Assembly: GCA_902526965.1 (NCBI GenBank)
Contig: CABZMT010000008.1
Coordinates: 1-48,975 of the forward strand
DNA: 48,975 nucleotides
Direction: 5' to 3'
Source: an uncultured Alphaproteobacteria bacterium
GTDB taxonomy: Bacteria; Pseudomonadota; Alphaproteobacteria; HIMB59
Made by a program: the position numbers and the translations under genes. Below, in pieces: positions 1 to 8,511 of the stretch (position 1 is its first letter; every line of letters starts with the position of its first letter). The notes beneath the pieces were generated by a model. That model was not told the DNA's origin. It did no database searches and saw only the letters and a list, made by a program, of their open reading frames with translations.

Positions 1-1
1 G

Positions 2-472
2 GCTCAGTTTACATATGGATCATTTTTAATGATTTTAATATTTATTGTTTTGTGGTTCGTACTTAACAAAACTGCTTGGGGAAGACATGTCTATGCAGTT
101 GGTGATGATAAAGATGCTGCTGAGCTATCAGGTATAAGAACAGATAGAATGCTGTTGTCTGTTTACACTGTAGCTGGTTTAATATTAGCTTTAGGCGCAT
201 GGGTTTCAATTGGAAGAGTAGGCTCAGTGTCTCCAACTAGTTTTTACGAGGGTAATCTTGACTCTATAACTGCAGTTGTTATTGGAGGAACTTCATTATT
301 TGGTGGAAGAGGATCAATAGTTGGCGCTTTGTTCGGTGCATTGATTGTGGGAGTTTTTAGCTCTGGTCTATCTATTGCTGGTTTAGATGTTTTATGGCAA
401 AGATTTGCACTAGGATGTTTAATAATTATGGCAGTTGGACTTGATCAGTGGATAAGGAGAATATCAAATTAA
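2..472 (+). CDS. frcC: Sugar ABC transporter permease, 3' part (FrcC-like)
   Basis: This is the C-terminal part of an inner-membrane permease of the ribose/xylose/fructose importer family (BPD_transp_2). The frame is open to the left edge of the window, so the gene starts outside it. Visible features are hydrophobic segments at the start and end, the family-typical 'AVGDDKDAAELSGI' stretch that faces the ATPase, and 'VVIGGTSLFGGRGS'. It would move a monosaccharide across the membrane using the ATPase encoded next. Its TAA stop overlaps the ATG of that ATPase by one base, which indicates translational coupling. The Frc assignment rests mainly on the downstream ATPase, which closely resembles rhizobial FrcA; the substrate could be another hexose or pentose. 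Confidence 0.85.
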   Translation, partial: AQFTYGSFLMILIFIVLWFVLNKTAWGRHVYAVGDDKDAAELSGIRTDRMLLSVYTVAGLILALGAWVSIGRVGSVSPTSFYEGNLDSITAVVIGGTSLFGGRGSIVGALFGALIVGVFSSGLSIAGLDVLWQRFALGCLIIMAVGLDQWIRRISN

Positions 473-1236
473 TGCAACCTGTATTACAAGCAAAAGCAAT
501 TAATAAAAGATATGGTAAAGTTGTAGCCTTAGATAATGCTGATTTAGAACTTTATAAAGACGAAGTTTTGGGAGTAATTGGTGATAATGGTGCAGGAAAA
601 TCAACATTAATTAAAGCTCTTTGTGGAGCAGTTCAGCCAGACTCAGGAGAAATTTTATTAGATGGAAATAAAGTCACTTTTGGTTCTCCAATTGAGGCAA
701 GGAAAACAGGTATTGAAACTGTTTATCAAAACCTAGCTCTTTCTCCGGCACTAACTATTGCTGATAACATGTTTTTAGGTAGAGAAATACATAAAAAAGG
801 TTTTATGGGCAAATTCTTAAGATTTTTAGATCAATCAGGAATGCAAGAACTTGCACGAACAAAATTATCAGAGTTGGGTTTGTTAACTATTCAAAATATT
901 AACCAACAAGTTGAAACACTATCTGGTGGACAACGTCAAGGAGTTGCGGTTGCCAGAGCTGCTGCTTTTGGAACAAAAGTTATAATTATGGATGAGCCTA
1001 CTGCAGCACTAGGTGTAAAAGAAAGCAGAAGAGTTCTAGAATTAATTGGTGAAGTAAAATCTAGGGGAATTCCAATTATTCTTATTTCTCACAACATGCC
1101 CCATGTCTTTGAAGTTTCTGATAGAATTCACATACACCGCTTAGGTAAAAGACTTTGTGTTATTAATCCTAAAAATAATTCAATGTCTGATGCAGTTGCA
1201 TATATGACTGGTGCTAAAGAACCGCCAAGTTCTTAG
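472..1236 (+). CDS. frcA: Fructose-type sugar ABC transporter ATPase FrcA
   Basis: Cytoplasmic ATP-binding subunit powering the permease encoded upstream. It is about 254 residues with a single ABC domain: Walker A GDNGAGKST at about 38-46, signature LSGGQRQ, Walker B IIMDEPTAA, and switch histidine in LISHNMPHVF. The phrases YQNLALSPAL and HIHRLGKRLCVINP match my memory of Sinorhizobium FrcA closely. Most ribose-family ATPases are double-domain proteins of about 500 residues, so the single domain itself points to the Frc group. I chose ATG at 472, which overlaps the permease stop as TAATG and has AAGGAGA upstream at 453-459; an in-frame GTG at 448 is less likely. The stop shares TTAG with the convergent kinase gene. 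Confidence 0.9.
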   Translation: MQPVLQAKAINKRYGKVVALDNADLELYKDEVLGVIGDNGAGKSTLIKALCGAVQPDSGEILLDGNKVTFGSPIEARKTGIETVYQNLALSPALTIADNMFLGREIHKKGFMGKFLRFLDQSGMQELARTKLSELGLLTIQNINQQVETLSGGQRQGVAVARAAAFGTKVIIMDEPTAALGVKESRRVLELIGEVKSRGIPIILISHNMPHVFEVSDRIHIHRLGKRLCVINPKNNSMSDAVAYMTGAKEPPSS

Positions 1237-1862
1237 TTTAATAAATTATAATCAGCTAGAATACTATTTTTATAAACATTCACACCATTTGGTAAATCAT
1301 TTTCAAAAACTTTTTGTTTAATCTCTTCTTCTGGTATATTGAAACTTTTCCATCTTTCTATTAGTCTTCTTTCTAAAATTTCATGTTTAGTGGAAATCAT
1401 TATCGTAGTATTAAAAAATTTATTTAATTCACTCCAAGGATGTGTCTTTAATAAAATATAATTACCCTCTACAATAATTACTCTGGTTTCTTTAGAAATA
1501 ATCACTGCTGAAGATCTTGACAGTTCAATAGAGCGGTCAAAAATAGGTATAGCTACTTCATCTTCATTTTGTAATCGAGATAAAAAGTTTAAAAAACCCA
1601 TAACATCAAATGTCTCTGGTGCGCCTTTTTTTAAGAGAAGACTCTTTTGCTTTAAAATTTCATTATCATAATGAAAACCGTCCATTTGAAGAATACTAGA
1701 GGTGTATCCTTTAAAAGTTAGATCTTTCACTAATTTTTCAGATATTGTACTTTTTCCAGAGGCAGGTGGGCCAGAAAGAGCAATAAAATATCGATGTTTG
1801 GAGTTATTTTTGAGCTTATCGAAAAGTTTAATTAATAGTTCGCTATAATTTAAATCTGACAT
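1233..1862 (-). CDS. frcK: P-loop kinase, FrcK / uridine kinase-like
   Basis: A 209-residue P-loop kinase of the uridine kinase/pantothenate kinase superfamily. The Walker A motif GPPASGKST lies at 31-39, followed by QMDGFHYDN at about 59-67 and IVEGNYILL, which contains the Walker B-like part. Proteins of this type are encoded next to frcA in rhizobia (FrcK), where the phosphorylated substrate is uncertain; a sugar or nucleoside is likely. Here it is convergent with frcA rather than in line with it, and lies 14 bp downstream of xylB on the minus strand, so it is probably co-transcribed with xylulokinase. The family is secure; the FrcK name is inferred from similarity and context. Confidence 0.65.
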   Translation of the reverse strand: MSDLNYSELLIKLFDKLKNNSKHRYFIALSGPPASGKSTISEKLVKDLTFKGYTSSILQMDGFHYDNEILKQKSLLLKKGAPETFDVMGFLNFLSRLQNEDEVAIPIFDRSIELSRSSAVIISKETRVIIVEGNYILLKTHPWSELNKFFNTTIMISTKHEILERRLIERWKSFNIPEEEIKQKVFENDLPNGVNVYKNSILADYNLLN

Positions 1863-1876
1863 AATTTTAAAAAAAA

Positions 1877-3322
1877 CTAATTAATATAATAATTTTTCCA
1901 GTCATTAAATCGAACTTTGAGAAGTGGATTTAGAGTTGAGTCCTTTTCAATTATTTTTTTTACAGTTGGTGGTTTTAAAACTTCGCTGTGATCTAAATTA
2001 TTAAAACCTAGAAAAGCTAATCTTGCGGCTCCATAAGCTGCCATTGCATCTGATGCTTCAGTAATTGATAAATCTCTATCTAGTATTGAAGCCAAAAGTT
2101 TTATCCAATATTCATTTTTTGAACCACCGCCTATTACAAATAAATTATCAAGCTTTATTCCTGTTTTTGAGAGCGCTTGGTAATTATCGTTAAGTCCAAA
2201 TGATATTCCCTCTATCAAACTATAAACCAATAGAGATCTATCTGTTTCAATACCCATATTATGAAAACTTGCTCTAACATGAGGATCGTTGATTGGTGTT
2301 CTCTCTCCAGTCAGATAAGGTAGATAGTATGGGGAGTTATTTATTAAATTTTTTGAAAACATAGAATTTTTTAATTGATCAGTAATTTCTTTTATTGATG
2401 AGTTAAAAGTATTTACAAACCAATTGATATTAGAAGTGCAAGAGAGCATGACTGACATTAAATGCCATGTATTTGGTAAGCAATGGCAAAATGAATGAAT
2501 AGCATCGTCATAATTTTTTAAAAATCTTTTGGTAGAACCAAAAATAACACCTGATGTTCCAAGAGAAATAGATGCATCACCCTCTTCATATAAACCTAAG
2601 CCAACGGCAGCAGCAGCGTTATCTCCTGCGCCGCCAAAAACTTTACAATTAATATTTAGACCATATTTTTCTGCGATATCTTTCTTTATAACTCCAGTTT
2701 GTTCTGTTCCCTCACAAATATTTGGCATTTGTGAAATATTCATAAAACTTGCTTCTAGTAATTTACTTGACCAATTTCTCTTTTCTATATCTAGCCAATA
2801 AGTTCCAGAGGCATCAGACAAATCGCTGAAAAATTCTCCCGTTAAATAAAACCTTAAATAATCTTTGGGCAGTAAAACTTTGTGAATTAATTTAAAATTA
2901 TCAAATTCATTATTTTTTAACCATAATACTTTAGGTGCAGTAAATCCTGGCATAGCAATATTTCCAGCAATATCCATGACTGTTTTATCATTCATAATAT
3001 CTTTACACTCCTCGTGACTTCTTGTGTCATTCCACAAAATACAAGGCCTTATTACCTTATGATTTTTATCAATACATGTAGCGCCATGCATGTGACCTGA
3101 AAATGAAATTGATTTAATTTCGTTTAATTTTACTTTTTCTTTTAATTTTTCGAGGCAAAGTTCTAATGCTTCAATCCACAGAGATGGATCTTGTTCGGAC
3201 CAACCACTTTTTGGATTTGTTAATGATATATCTTTACTCGAAACGTTATATATTATCTCCTGATCATCTCCAATAATAAGACATTTCATTGAAGAGGTCC
3301 CTAAGTCTATTCCTAAATACAT
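1877..3322 (-). CDS. xylB: Xylulokinase
   Basis: Phosphorylates D-xylulose to D-xylulose 5-phosphate with ATP for entry into the pentose phosphate pathway. At 481 residues it is the usual length. The FGGY-family features are present: N-terminal phosphate loop GIDLGTSSMK with Asp6, SGHMHG at 75-80 (the xylulokinase form of the substrate loop), catalytic base Asp234 in GGAGDNAAAA, and GGGSKNEYW in the C-terminal ATP domain. It is the first gene of a minus-strand pair with the FrcK-like kinase. The D-lyxose isomerase at 5371-6036 would supply its substrate from D-lyxose. The start ATG at 3322 faces the aldolase-like gene across a 72 bp divergent spacer. Confidence 0.9.
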   Translation of the reverse strand: MYLGIDLGTSSMKCLIIGDDQEIIYNVSSKDISLTNPKSGWSEQDPSLWIEALELCLEKLKEKVKLNEIKSISFSGHMHGATCIDKNHKVIRPCILWNDTRSHEECKDIMNDKTVMDIAGNIAMPGFTAPKVLWLKNNEFDNFKLIHKVLLPKDYLRFYLTGEFFSDLSDASGTYWLDIEKRNWSSKLLEASFMNISQMPNICEGTEQTGVIKKDIAEKYGLNINCKVFGGAGDNAAAAVGLGLYEEGDASISLGTSGVIFGSTKRFLKNYDDAIHSFCHCLPNTWHLMSVMLSCTSNINWFVNTFNSSIKEITDQLKNSMFSKNLINNSPYYLPYLTGERTPINDPHVRASFHNMGIETDRSLLVYSLIEGISFGLNDNYQALSKTGIKLDNLFVIGGGSKNEYWIKLLASILDRDLSITEASDAMAAYGAARLAFLGFNNLDHSEVLKPPTVKKIIEKDSTLNPLLKVRFNDWKNYYIN

Positions 3323-3394
3323 ATTATAACTATATAATCTTAATTTAATTTTTTCTATTTATAGTGTAATTATATTGATGATAAACTTAAATTT

Positions 3395-4384
3395 ATGAAA
3401 AAATCGCTTGATTTTAAACTCCAAAGAATTAGGAATTATAACTTTACTCCAAAAGATTTTATTATTGCAGATGCTAAAGATGCTGACATGGGTGGTGGAA
3501 TATCTGCACCTGGAAATAAAAGAAATAAAAATGGACTGATTTTAAATCAATATAAAAATTTAAAAGATTATTTAGATTTGATGGAGTCTATGACTAAATC
3601 TAAACTTGTGGATATTATGCTTATGTCTGCATCCAATGCAGAGCTATTATTTAAAAAGGGAATTTTTAAAAATTCACCAGTAACTCCAGCTGTAAGAATG
3701 AATGACACATCTGATATTTGGGGCATAAGACACGGAAATTATAAAAAAGAAATGGCTACTCCTTTTCGAACTGCTAATTTAAAAAACGTTAAAAAATATT
3801 CAAATCTTGGATTGTTTTCAATTACGTTTTCTAAAAGTTTAAATCACGATCTTGAGATGTTAAATTCTTACAGGGATTTTAGACAAGAAGCTGAAAAAAA
3901 TAATTTCAATTATTTTTTAGAGGTCTTTAATCCACAAACAAAAACTGGTTTGAACCAGTCTCAATTAGGTGAGTATGTAAATGATTGTATCCTGAAGACA
4001 CTCGCTGGGCAGTTAAAAAGTGAAAGACCTCTGTTTTTAAAAATTGCCTATAACGGTCCTAAAGCAATGGAAGAGTTAGCGAGTTATGACCCAAAAAATC
4101 TTATAGTTGGGATACTAGGTGGTGGAAAAGGAACAACAAGAGACTGTTTTGAGCTTATCTCAAAATCTTGTAAATATGGCGCAAAAGTTGCATTATTTGG
4201 CAGAAAAATCAATCTAGCAGAAGACCAGAAGTTGATTGTTAAAACTATGCGAGATGTTGTGAATGGGATGACCTCTAATGAAGGTGTTAAGTTTTATCAT
4301 GATCAGCTTAAAAAAAAGAAAATTAAACCAGATAGACCATTGGACAAAGATTTAATGATTACCGAAAAGGTTCTAAAACTATAG
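3395..4384 (+). CDS. Putative class I aldolase-like TIM-barrel protein
   Basis: A 329-residue cytoplasmic protein that I read as a member of the DeoC/LacD/FbaB aldolase superfamily. It has an early acidic strand IADAKDADMGGG (24-35), a strand FLEVFNPQ, a candidate Schiff-base lysine Lys216 in PLFLKIAYN, and a glycine-rich phosphate-binding end VGILGGGKGTT (238-248) followed by KVALFGRKI. Such proteins cleave ketose phosphates to dihydroxyacetone phosphate or pyruvate plus an aldehyde. It sits amid sugar kinases and would give a ROK kinase-PFK-aldolase route its last step, but the substrate is not shown by the sequence. Its stop directly abuts the stop of the convergent PfkB gene. The fold call is moderate, the exact activity low. 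Confidence 0.5.
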   Translation: MKKSLDFKLQRIRNYNFTPKDFIIADAKDADMGGGISAPGNKRNKNGLILNQYKNLKDYLDLMESMTKSKLVDIMLMSASNAELLFKKGIFKNSPVTPAVRMNDTSDIWGIRHGNYKKEMATPFRTANLKNVKKYSNLGLFSITFSKSLNHDLEMLNSYRDFRQEAEKNNFNYFLEVFNPQTKTGLNQSQLGEYVNDCILKTLAGQLKSERPLFLKIAYNGPKAMEELASYDPKNLIVGILGGGKGTTRDCFELISKSCKYGAKVALFGRKINLAEDQKLIVKTMRDVVNGMTSNEGVKFYHDQLKKKKIKPDRPLDKDLMITEKVLKL

Positions 4385-5365
4385 TTATAAATAATTAATA
4401 TTAGGGATATTACCACTAGAGAATTCTGTTTTAAGAATCGAACTTGCAGCTGAATGGGCCTTTTTTAAAATTTTTTCTACATCCCATTCTTCGTGTATTC
4501 CATATAAGCAAGCAGCACAAAATGCATCACCAGCACCTACCTTACTAACAATCTGACTATTTTTTAGTAATTTTGATTTATACCAGTGAGAAAGCTTATT
4601 CTTTTCTTTCCATATAGTGTATTGAGGCGAATGTAATACAACAGCTTTGTTTACCCCACACTCTAAAAGATAATTAGCCGCAGACTCAGCATTTTTTTTA
4701 TAAAATTTATTTTCAAAAATTATTTTGAAACCTGTAGCAAGCTCAGCTTCTATTTCATTTAAGAAGAGATAGTCGCAATATTTTGCTGCACTTTTTATAA
4801 TTTTTTTATAGTTTTTATGATCATAAGAGGCTAGATCTAAACAATTTAGCATTCCCATTTTTTTTGTTTTTTTTAATACTGAACATAACTTAGTCTTATT
4901 ATTATTATCTAATTCATCTAGTTTACCAAGAAAGGTTAGGTATCCTACATAGAAAATTTTTGGTTTATAATTCTTTATATTTGATAGTTTTAAATTACGA
5001 TAGCTTAAGTTGTCATTTGCTCCTGCATAGTGAAAAAAAGTTCTCTCGCCTCCACCTTTAGACATTATCAAAGTATAGGATGTTTTAATTTTTTTTAGAG
5101 TAGTTAAATATTTTGAAATAATATTATTTTTTTTATTATGTTTTTTTATTATGTCTGCTTCTTTGTCTTTCCCTATACACCCAAGAGCAATTTTGGGATA
5201 CTTAAAACCTAAATATTCTAAATTTGTTAGGACGTTCGATGGTCCACCACCGACGCCGTCTATTTTTCTCTCTACTATTGACGTTTTTCCTTCAGATGGC
5301 CAATTTTTAATTTTGTAAGATATGTCTACACACCAAATACCTGAAGCAATTATTCCTTTCTTCAT
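4385..5365 (-). CDS. PfkB-family carbohydrate kinase
   Basis: A 326-residue ribokinase-fold sugar kinase. The N-terminal substrate-side motif appears as GVGGGPSNVL (37-46), and the catalytic anion hole as VGAGDAF with base Asp280. Family members phosphorylate fructose, ribose, 2-keto-3-deoxygluconate, tagatose 6-phosphate or nucleosides; nothing here fixes the substrate. It lies 5 bp after the D-lyxose isomerase gene on the same strand, so the two are almost certainly one operon, and phosphorylation of the isomerase product (D-xylulose or D-fructose) is a reasonable guess. The protein is unusually lysine- and asparagine-rich, in line with the low G+C. Its 3' end abuts the convergent aldolase-like gene. 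Confidence 0.8.
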   Translation of the reverse strand: MKKGIIASGIWCVDISYKIKNWPSEGKTSIVERKIDGVGGGPSNVLTNLEYLGFKYPKIALGCIGKDKEADIIKKHNKKNNIISKYLTTLKKIKTSYTLIMSKGGGERTFFHYAGANDNLSYRNLKLSNIKNYKPKIFYVGYLTFLGKLDELDNNNKTKLCSVLKKTKKMGMLNCLDLASYDHKNYKKIIKSAAKYCDYLFLNEIEAELATGFKIIFENKFYKKNAESAANYLLECGVNKAVVLHSPQYTIWKEKNKLSHWYKSKLLKNSQIVSKVGAGDAFCAACLYGIHEEWDVEKILKKAHSAASSILKTEFSSGNIPNINYL

Positions 5366-5370
5366 TAATT

Positions 5371-6036
5371 TTAAGTTTCATTCCATAACGGATGTATGGC
5401 CTCTTCATCCTCTTCAATTGTAGTAAATCTTCCCACACTTTCTAAAAAATAATTATCTTTATTATCATCGTTAACTTGAGAAACCTCACCTGCCATGACC
5501 ATTCCTGAACCCTCTACTGAATAGAATCTATGATATATATTTCTCTCAACAGTCACACTCTGGCCTCTTTTTAAAATTAAGGGTTCTCTTGGTGCAATGG
5601 AGACTATTTCACCGTCAACAAGAACGTCAATTTTAGAATTTAATTCAATTTGATTTGAGTTTACTTCCAAAAATTCTATTACTAACTCCCCACCACCTCG
5701 GTTAATTATATCTTCTAATTTTACTTTGTGGCTATGAAAAGGTATTTCTTGACCTTCTTTCATAAACAATAACTTCTCTGCATAAGGTTTATCATCGTTA
5801 TTACCCTGTATTCCGTTTCTTATACAAAATAAAGTGATACCTTTTTTTTCAAATTCTCCCTTACCAAAATCAGTCACATCCCAGCCCATCTGATGATCTT
5901 TTAAATAACTTTTTAAGATTGGATTATTGTTGTACTCCTCTTTAGACCAATAGCCCCATTTAGGTAGTACCCATGAATATTTATCGATCATGTCTTTGGC
6001 CTCAGATATGGCAGCATTTATTTCAGATCTTTTCAT
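5371..6036 (-). CDS. D-lyxose ketol-isomerase
   Basis: Interconverts D-lyxose and D-xylulose, and often D-mannose and D-fructose, using a divalent metal in a cupin fold. The 221-residue length fits the family (Lyx_isomer). The metal ligands are visible as His101, His103 and Glu108 in FHSHKVKLEDI plus His169 in NIYHRF, almost the same numbering as the E. coli O157 enzyme. The N-terminal MKRSEIN...A and GWDVTDFG are also typical. It is first in a two-gene operon with the PfkB kinase. Its product D-xylulose could be taken by the xylulokinase at 1877-3322, or D-fructose by the ROK kinase at 11284-12210. Confidence 0.88.
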   Translation of the reverse strand: MKRSEINAAISEAKDMIDKYSWVLPKWGYWSKEEYNNNPILKSYLKDHQMGWDVTDFGKGEFEKKGITLFCIRNGIQGNNDDKPYAEKLLFMKEGQEIPFHSHKVKLEDIINRGGGELVIEFLEVNSNQIELNSKIDVLVDGEIVSIAPREPLILKRGQSVTVERNIYHRFYSVEGSGMVMAGEVSQVNDDNKDNYFLESVGRFTTIEEDEEAIHPLWNET

Positions 6037-6082
6037 TTGAACTTAGATTATCAAAAAAATAAATAATTGATATAATCAACTA

Positions 6083-7099
6083 ATGAAAACAATAATTGTT
6101 GATCCTTTTCCAAGAGAAATGGATCTTATCTTTTCTAGAGATAAACTTGTTTATTTAAAAAAAAATTTTAAACTTATTAACGCGCCAATCAAAAATAAAA
6201 AACATTTTTACGAAAAAAATATATCAAATGCAGATTTCATAATCGGACAACCTAATCTCTCAAAGACTATTTTAAAAAAGGCTGCCAAACTAAAAGCTAT
6301 ATTCAATATTGAGAGCAACTTCATTGATAACATGGATTATGAGTATTGTTTTACAAACGGCATTTATGTTCTATCCACTGCTCCTGTATTTGCTCAAACT
6401 GTTGCTGAAATTGCAGTTGGGTTTACTTTATCTCTTAAGAGGGAAATTCATCAATCACATATGGATTTTATGAATAACAAAGAAAAATATGGATTGGAAA
6501 GTAATATAAATTGCAGTTTACTTAAAAATAACACTTTAAGTTTTATTGGTTTTGGTGATTTAGCCAAAAAGTTGAAACCCTTATTAGAGCCTTTCACAAA
6601 TAATTTTCTTGCATACGACCCATGGCTTCCGAACAAGTATCTTGAGGAAAACAATTGTAAGGCAAACTCTCTAAAAGAAATATTCAAAAAATCAGATGTA
6701 ATTTATGTTCTAAGTACAATTACAACAAAAAACAAGAATATGATTGATAAAAAGTTACTTAATCTAATGAAAAAAAATTCTTGTTTATTAATTCTTAGCA
6801 GGGCAAATGTAGTAAATTTTAAAGATCTATTACAAATTTCAAAAAAAAGAAAAATAAAAGTTGCCATAGATGTATTTCCTGAAGAGCCTGTAAAAAAAAA
6901 TGATCCCATACGCAAATCTAAAAATATTCTTTTTTCAGCACATAGGGCTGGGGCTCTTAAGTCTGTTTTTTATGAAATGGGTGAAATAGTATTTGAAGAT
7001 TTAAATTTAATAAATCAAGGTCTTCCTCCAAAGTTATGCAGAAAAGCAGAACCTGAAACTGTTAGAATGTTAAGATCAAGACCAGTTGAGATAAATTAA
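6083..7099 (+). CDS. D-isomer-specific 2-hydroxyacid dehydrogenase family protein
   Basis: A 338-residue NAD(P)-dependent dehydrogenase related to phosphoglycerate dehydrogenase and hydroxypyruvate reductase. The Rossmann glycine motif is FIGFGDLAKK at 154-163. The catalytic residues are Arg240 (LSRAN), Glu268 (DVFPEEP) and His287 (SAHRAG). Such enzymes reduce a 2-keto acid to a D-2-hydroxy acid or the reverse. It starts a plus-strand run with the FucU mutarotase, ribokinase and aldo/keto reductase, which suggests oxidation or reduction of a sugar-derived acid. The C-terminal tail after about residue 310 ends RMLRSRPVEIN and is not part of the core fold. The substrate is unknown. Confidence 0.82.
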   Translation: MKTIIVDPFPREMDLIFSRDKLVYLKKNFKLINAPIKNKKHFYEKNISNADFIIGQPNLSKTILKKAAKLKAIFNIESNFIDNMDYEYCFTNGIYVLSTAPVFAQTVAEIAVGFTLSLKREIHQSHMDFMNNKEKYGLESNINCSLLKNNTLSFIGFGDLAKKLKPLLEPFTNNFLAYDPWLPNKYLEENNCKANSLKEIFKKSDVIYVLSTITTKNKNMIDKKLLNLMKKNSCLLILSRANVVNFKDLLQISKKRKIKVAIDVFPEEPVKKNDPIRKSKNILFSAHRAGALKSVFYEMGEIVFEDLNLINQGLPPKLCRKAEPETVRMLRSRPVEIN

Positions 7100-7125
7100 T
7101 TAAGTTGAATTTAACGAATTAATTT
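7093..7125 (+). repeat. AT-rich inverted repeat after the dehydrogenase gene
   Basis: An interrupted palindrome spans the stop codon of the 2-hydroxyacid dehydrogenase. A 9-base arm (AAATTAATT, 7093-7101) pairs with AATTAATTT (7117-7125), and inside it GTT (7104-7106) pairs with AAC (7113-7115) around GAATTT. There is no following T-run, so it is not a standard terminator. It could be an operator for the mutarotase/ribokinase genes, or chance in AT-rich DNA, since the arm is itself nearly palindromic. Confidence 0.3.
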
Positions 7126-7138
7126 AGTTCTATATTGT

Positions 7139-7597
7139 ATGCTTATTAAAATTGATCCTATTCTTGGTCCAGATGTTTTGCATACTCTGAGAGCAATGGG
7201 ACATGGAGATAAACTAATTTTATGTGACTCAAACTTTCCAGCTTATTCTATGAATTCGCTAGTGCATCGTTTAGATGGGGTTGATGCCGCTCGAGCGGCT
7301 AAAGCAATATTATCAATATTCCCCCTAGATAGTTTTGTGGAGTTTCCAATACTTAGAATGCAAATCGATAACAAACCCGACGAACTGAATGATGTTCATC
7401 GAGAAATTATGGAAGTTACTACAAGTGTTGCGGGTGAGAATTGGAAAATAGGATCAATTGAGAGATTTAAATTTTACGAGGAAGCCAAAAAAGCTTTTGC
7501 TATTATCACGACAAACGAAACAAGACCTTTTGGTTGCTTTATTTTGACTAAAGGAGTAGTTAAGCCCGATGGTTCAGTTTGGATACTAAATAATTGA
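7139..7597 (+). CDS. fucU: RbsD/FucU-family sugar mutarotase
   Basis: Interconverts the anomers (pyranose/furanose forms) of a monosaccharide such as L-fucose or D-ribose in the cytoplasm. The 152-residue protein follows FucU more closely than RbsD: LRAMGHGDKLILCDSNFPA with active-site His22 near the start, a LDGVDAARA helix, and the C-terminal FYEEAKKAFAIITTNE..PFG. It is followed, with a TTGA start/stop overlap, by a ribokinase, so the product anomer may be handed to that kinase. The family is clear; fucose, ribose or fructose cannot be distinguished from sequence alone. Confidence 0.85.
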   Translation: MLIKIDPILGPDVLHTLRAMGHGDKLILCDSNFPAYSMNSLVHRLDGVDAARAAKAILSIFPLDSFVEFPILRMQIDNKPDELNDVHREIMEVTTSVAGENWKIGSIERFKFYEEAKKAFAIITTNETRPFGCFILTKGVVKPDGSVWILNN

Positions 7598-8511
7598 GTA
7601 TTTGTGTTTTTGGTATTTTTGTAGCAGATATCTGTTTTTTTGCTGATAGCATTCCAGTCGCTGGCCAAACGATATTAGGTGAAAAATATATAATTGGACC
7701 TGGTGGCAAAGGTTCAAATCAGGCTATTGCTGCAGCTAGAGCTGGTGGAGAGGTTTCTTTTATTAGTAAAGTAGGAAGCGATAATTATGCAGATCTAGCA
7801 ATTTCTTTGTATAAAGATTCTGGTATCAACTACGATGGTTTAGAAATTGATGAAAATGAGTCAACTGGATCTGCAGGTATTTTAATAAATAGGAAAACAG
7901 GGGAAAATGCTATTAATGTTGTACCTGGTGCTGCTGGAACTATAGGTAAAAATTTAATTGATAAAAATTTAAGTATAATTAAAGATTCAAAAATTTTTTT
8001 AACACAGTTAGAAACTCCTAAAGATGTTACCTTGTATGCTTTAAAAGAAGCAAAGAGTCAAAATTGTATTACAATTTTAAATCCAGCCCCTTCAAGTGAA
8101 ATACCAGATGATTTTTTTCAATATATTGATTTTTTTACTCCAAATGAAACTGAAGCAAGTTTTTATTTTAACAGACTAGTAAAAAACGAGGATGATTGTA
8201 AAGTTGCTGGAAAATTTTTTTTAGAAAAAGGTGTAAAAAATATATTGATTACCCTTGGAGAGAAAGGTTGTTATTTTAAAAATAGTGATGAAGAATTTTT
8301 AATTCATGCATCGAAGTTAAATAAACCAGTTGTCGATACAACTGGAGCTGGAGATGCCTTTAATGGGGCCTTGAGCGTTGCTCTGTCTCAAAATAAAACC
8401 TATAAACAGTCGATAGAGTTTGCTAATTTGGTTGCAGGAATTTCTGTGACAAGAGAAGGTGCTGCAAATTCCATGCCAATGAAAAAAGAAATTGAGGAGA
8501 CTGTGCAATGA
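7594..8511 (+). CDS. rbsK: Ribokinase-like PfkB sugar kinase
   Basis: A 305-residue ribokinase-family enzyme that would phosphorylate ribose or a related sugar with ATP. It shows the PfkB signature IGPGGKGSNQAIAAARAGG (family signature 1) and the C-terminal DTTGAGDAFNGAL with the catalytic Asp. FFTPNETEAS is also typical of RbsK. The only usable start is TTG at 7594, embedded in the TGA stop of the fucU-type gene (TTGA), because there is no in-frame ATG or GTG before the conserved N-terminal strand SICVFGIFVAD. The downstream aldo/keto reductase begins in an ATGA overlap. Together with the mutarotase it makes a ribose-type sugar entry module. Confidence 0.87.
   Translation: MSICVFGIFVADICFFADSIPVAGQTILGEKYIIGPGGKGSNQAIAAARAGGEVSFISKVGSDNYADLAISLYKDSGINYDGLEIDENESTGSAGILINRKTGENAINVVPGAAGTIGKNLIDKNLSIIKDSKIFLTQLETPKDVTLYALKEAKSQNCITILNPAPSSEIPDDFFQYIDFFTPNETEASFYFNRLVKNEDDCKVAGKFFLEKGVKNILITLGEKGCYFKNSDEEFLIHASKLNKPVVDTTGAGDAFNGALSVALSQNKTYKQSIEFANLVAGISVTREGAANSMPMKKEIEETVQ

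Noticed and set aside
448..471. GTG at 448 as the frcA start
   Set aside because: It would overlap the permease gene by 25 bp and add eight residues before the conserved N-terminus; ATG at 472 gives the TAATG junction common in this window.
2529..2801. Open frame opposite xylB
   Set aside because: A proline- and serine-rich shadow of the xylulokinase coding strand with no start signal.
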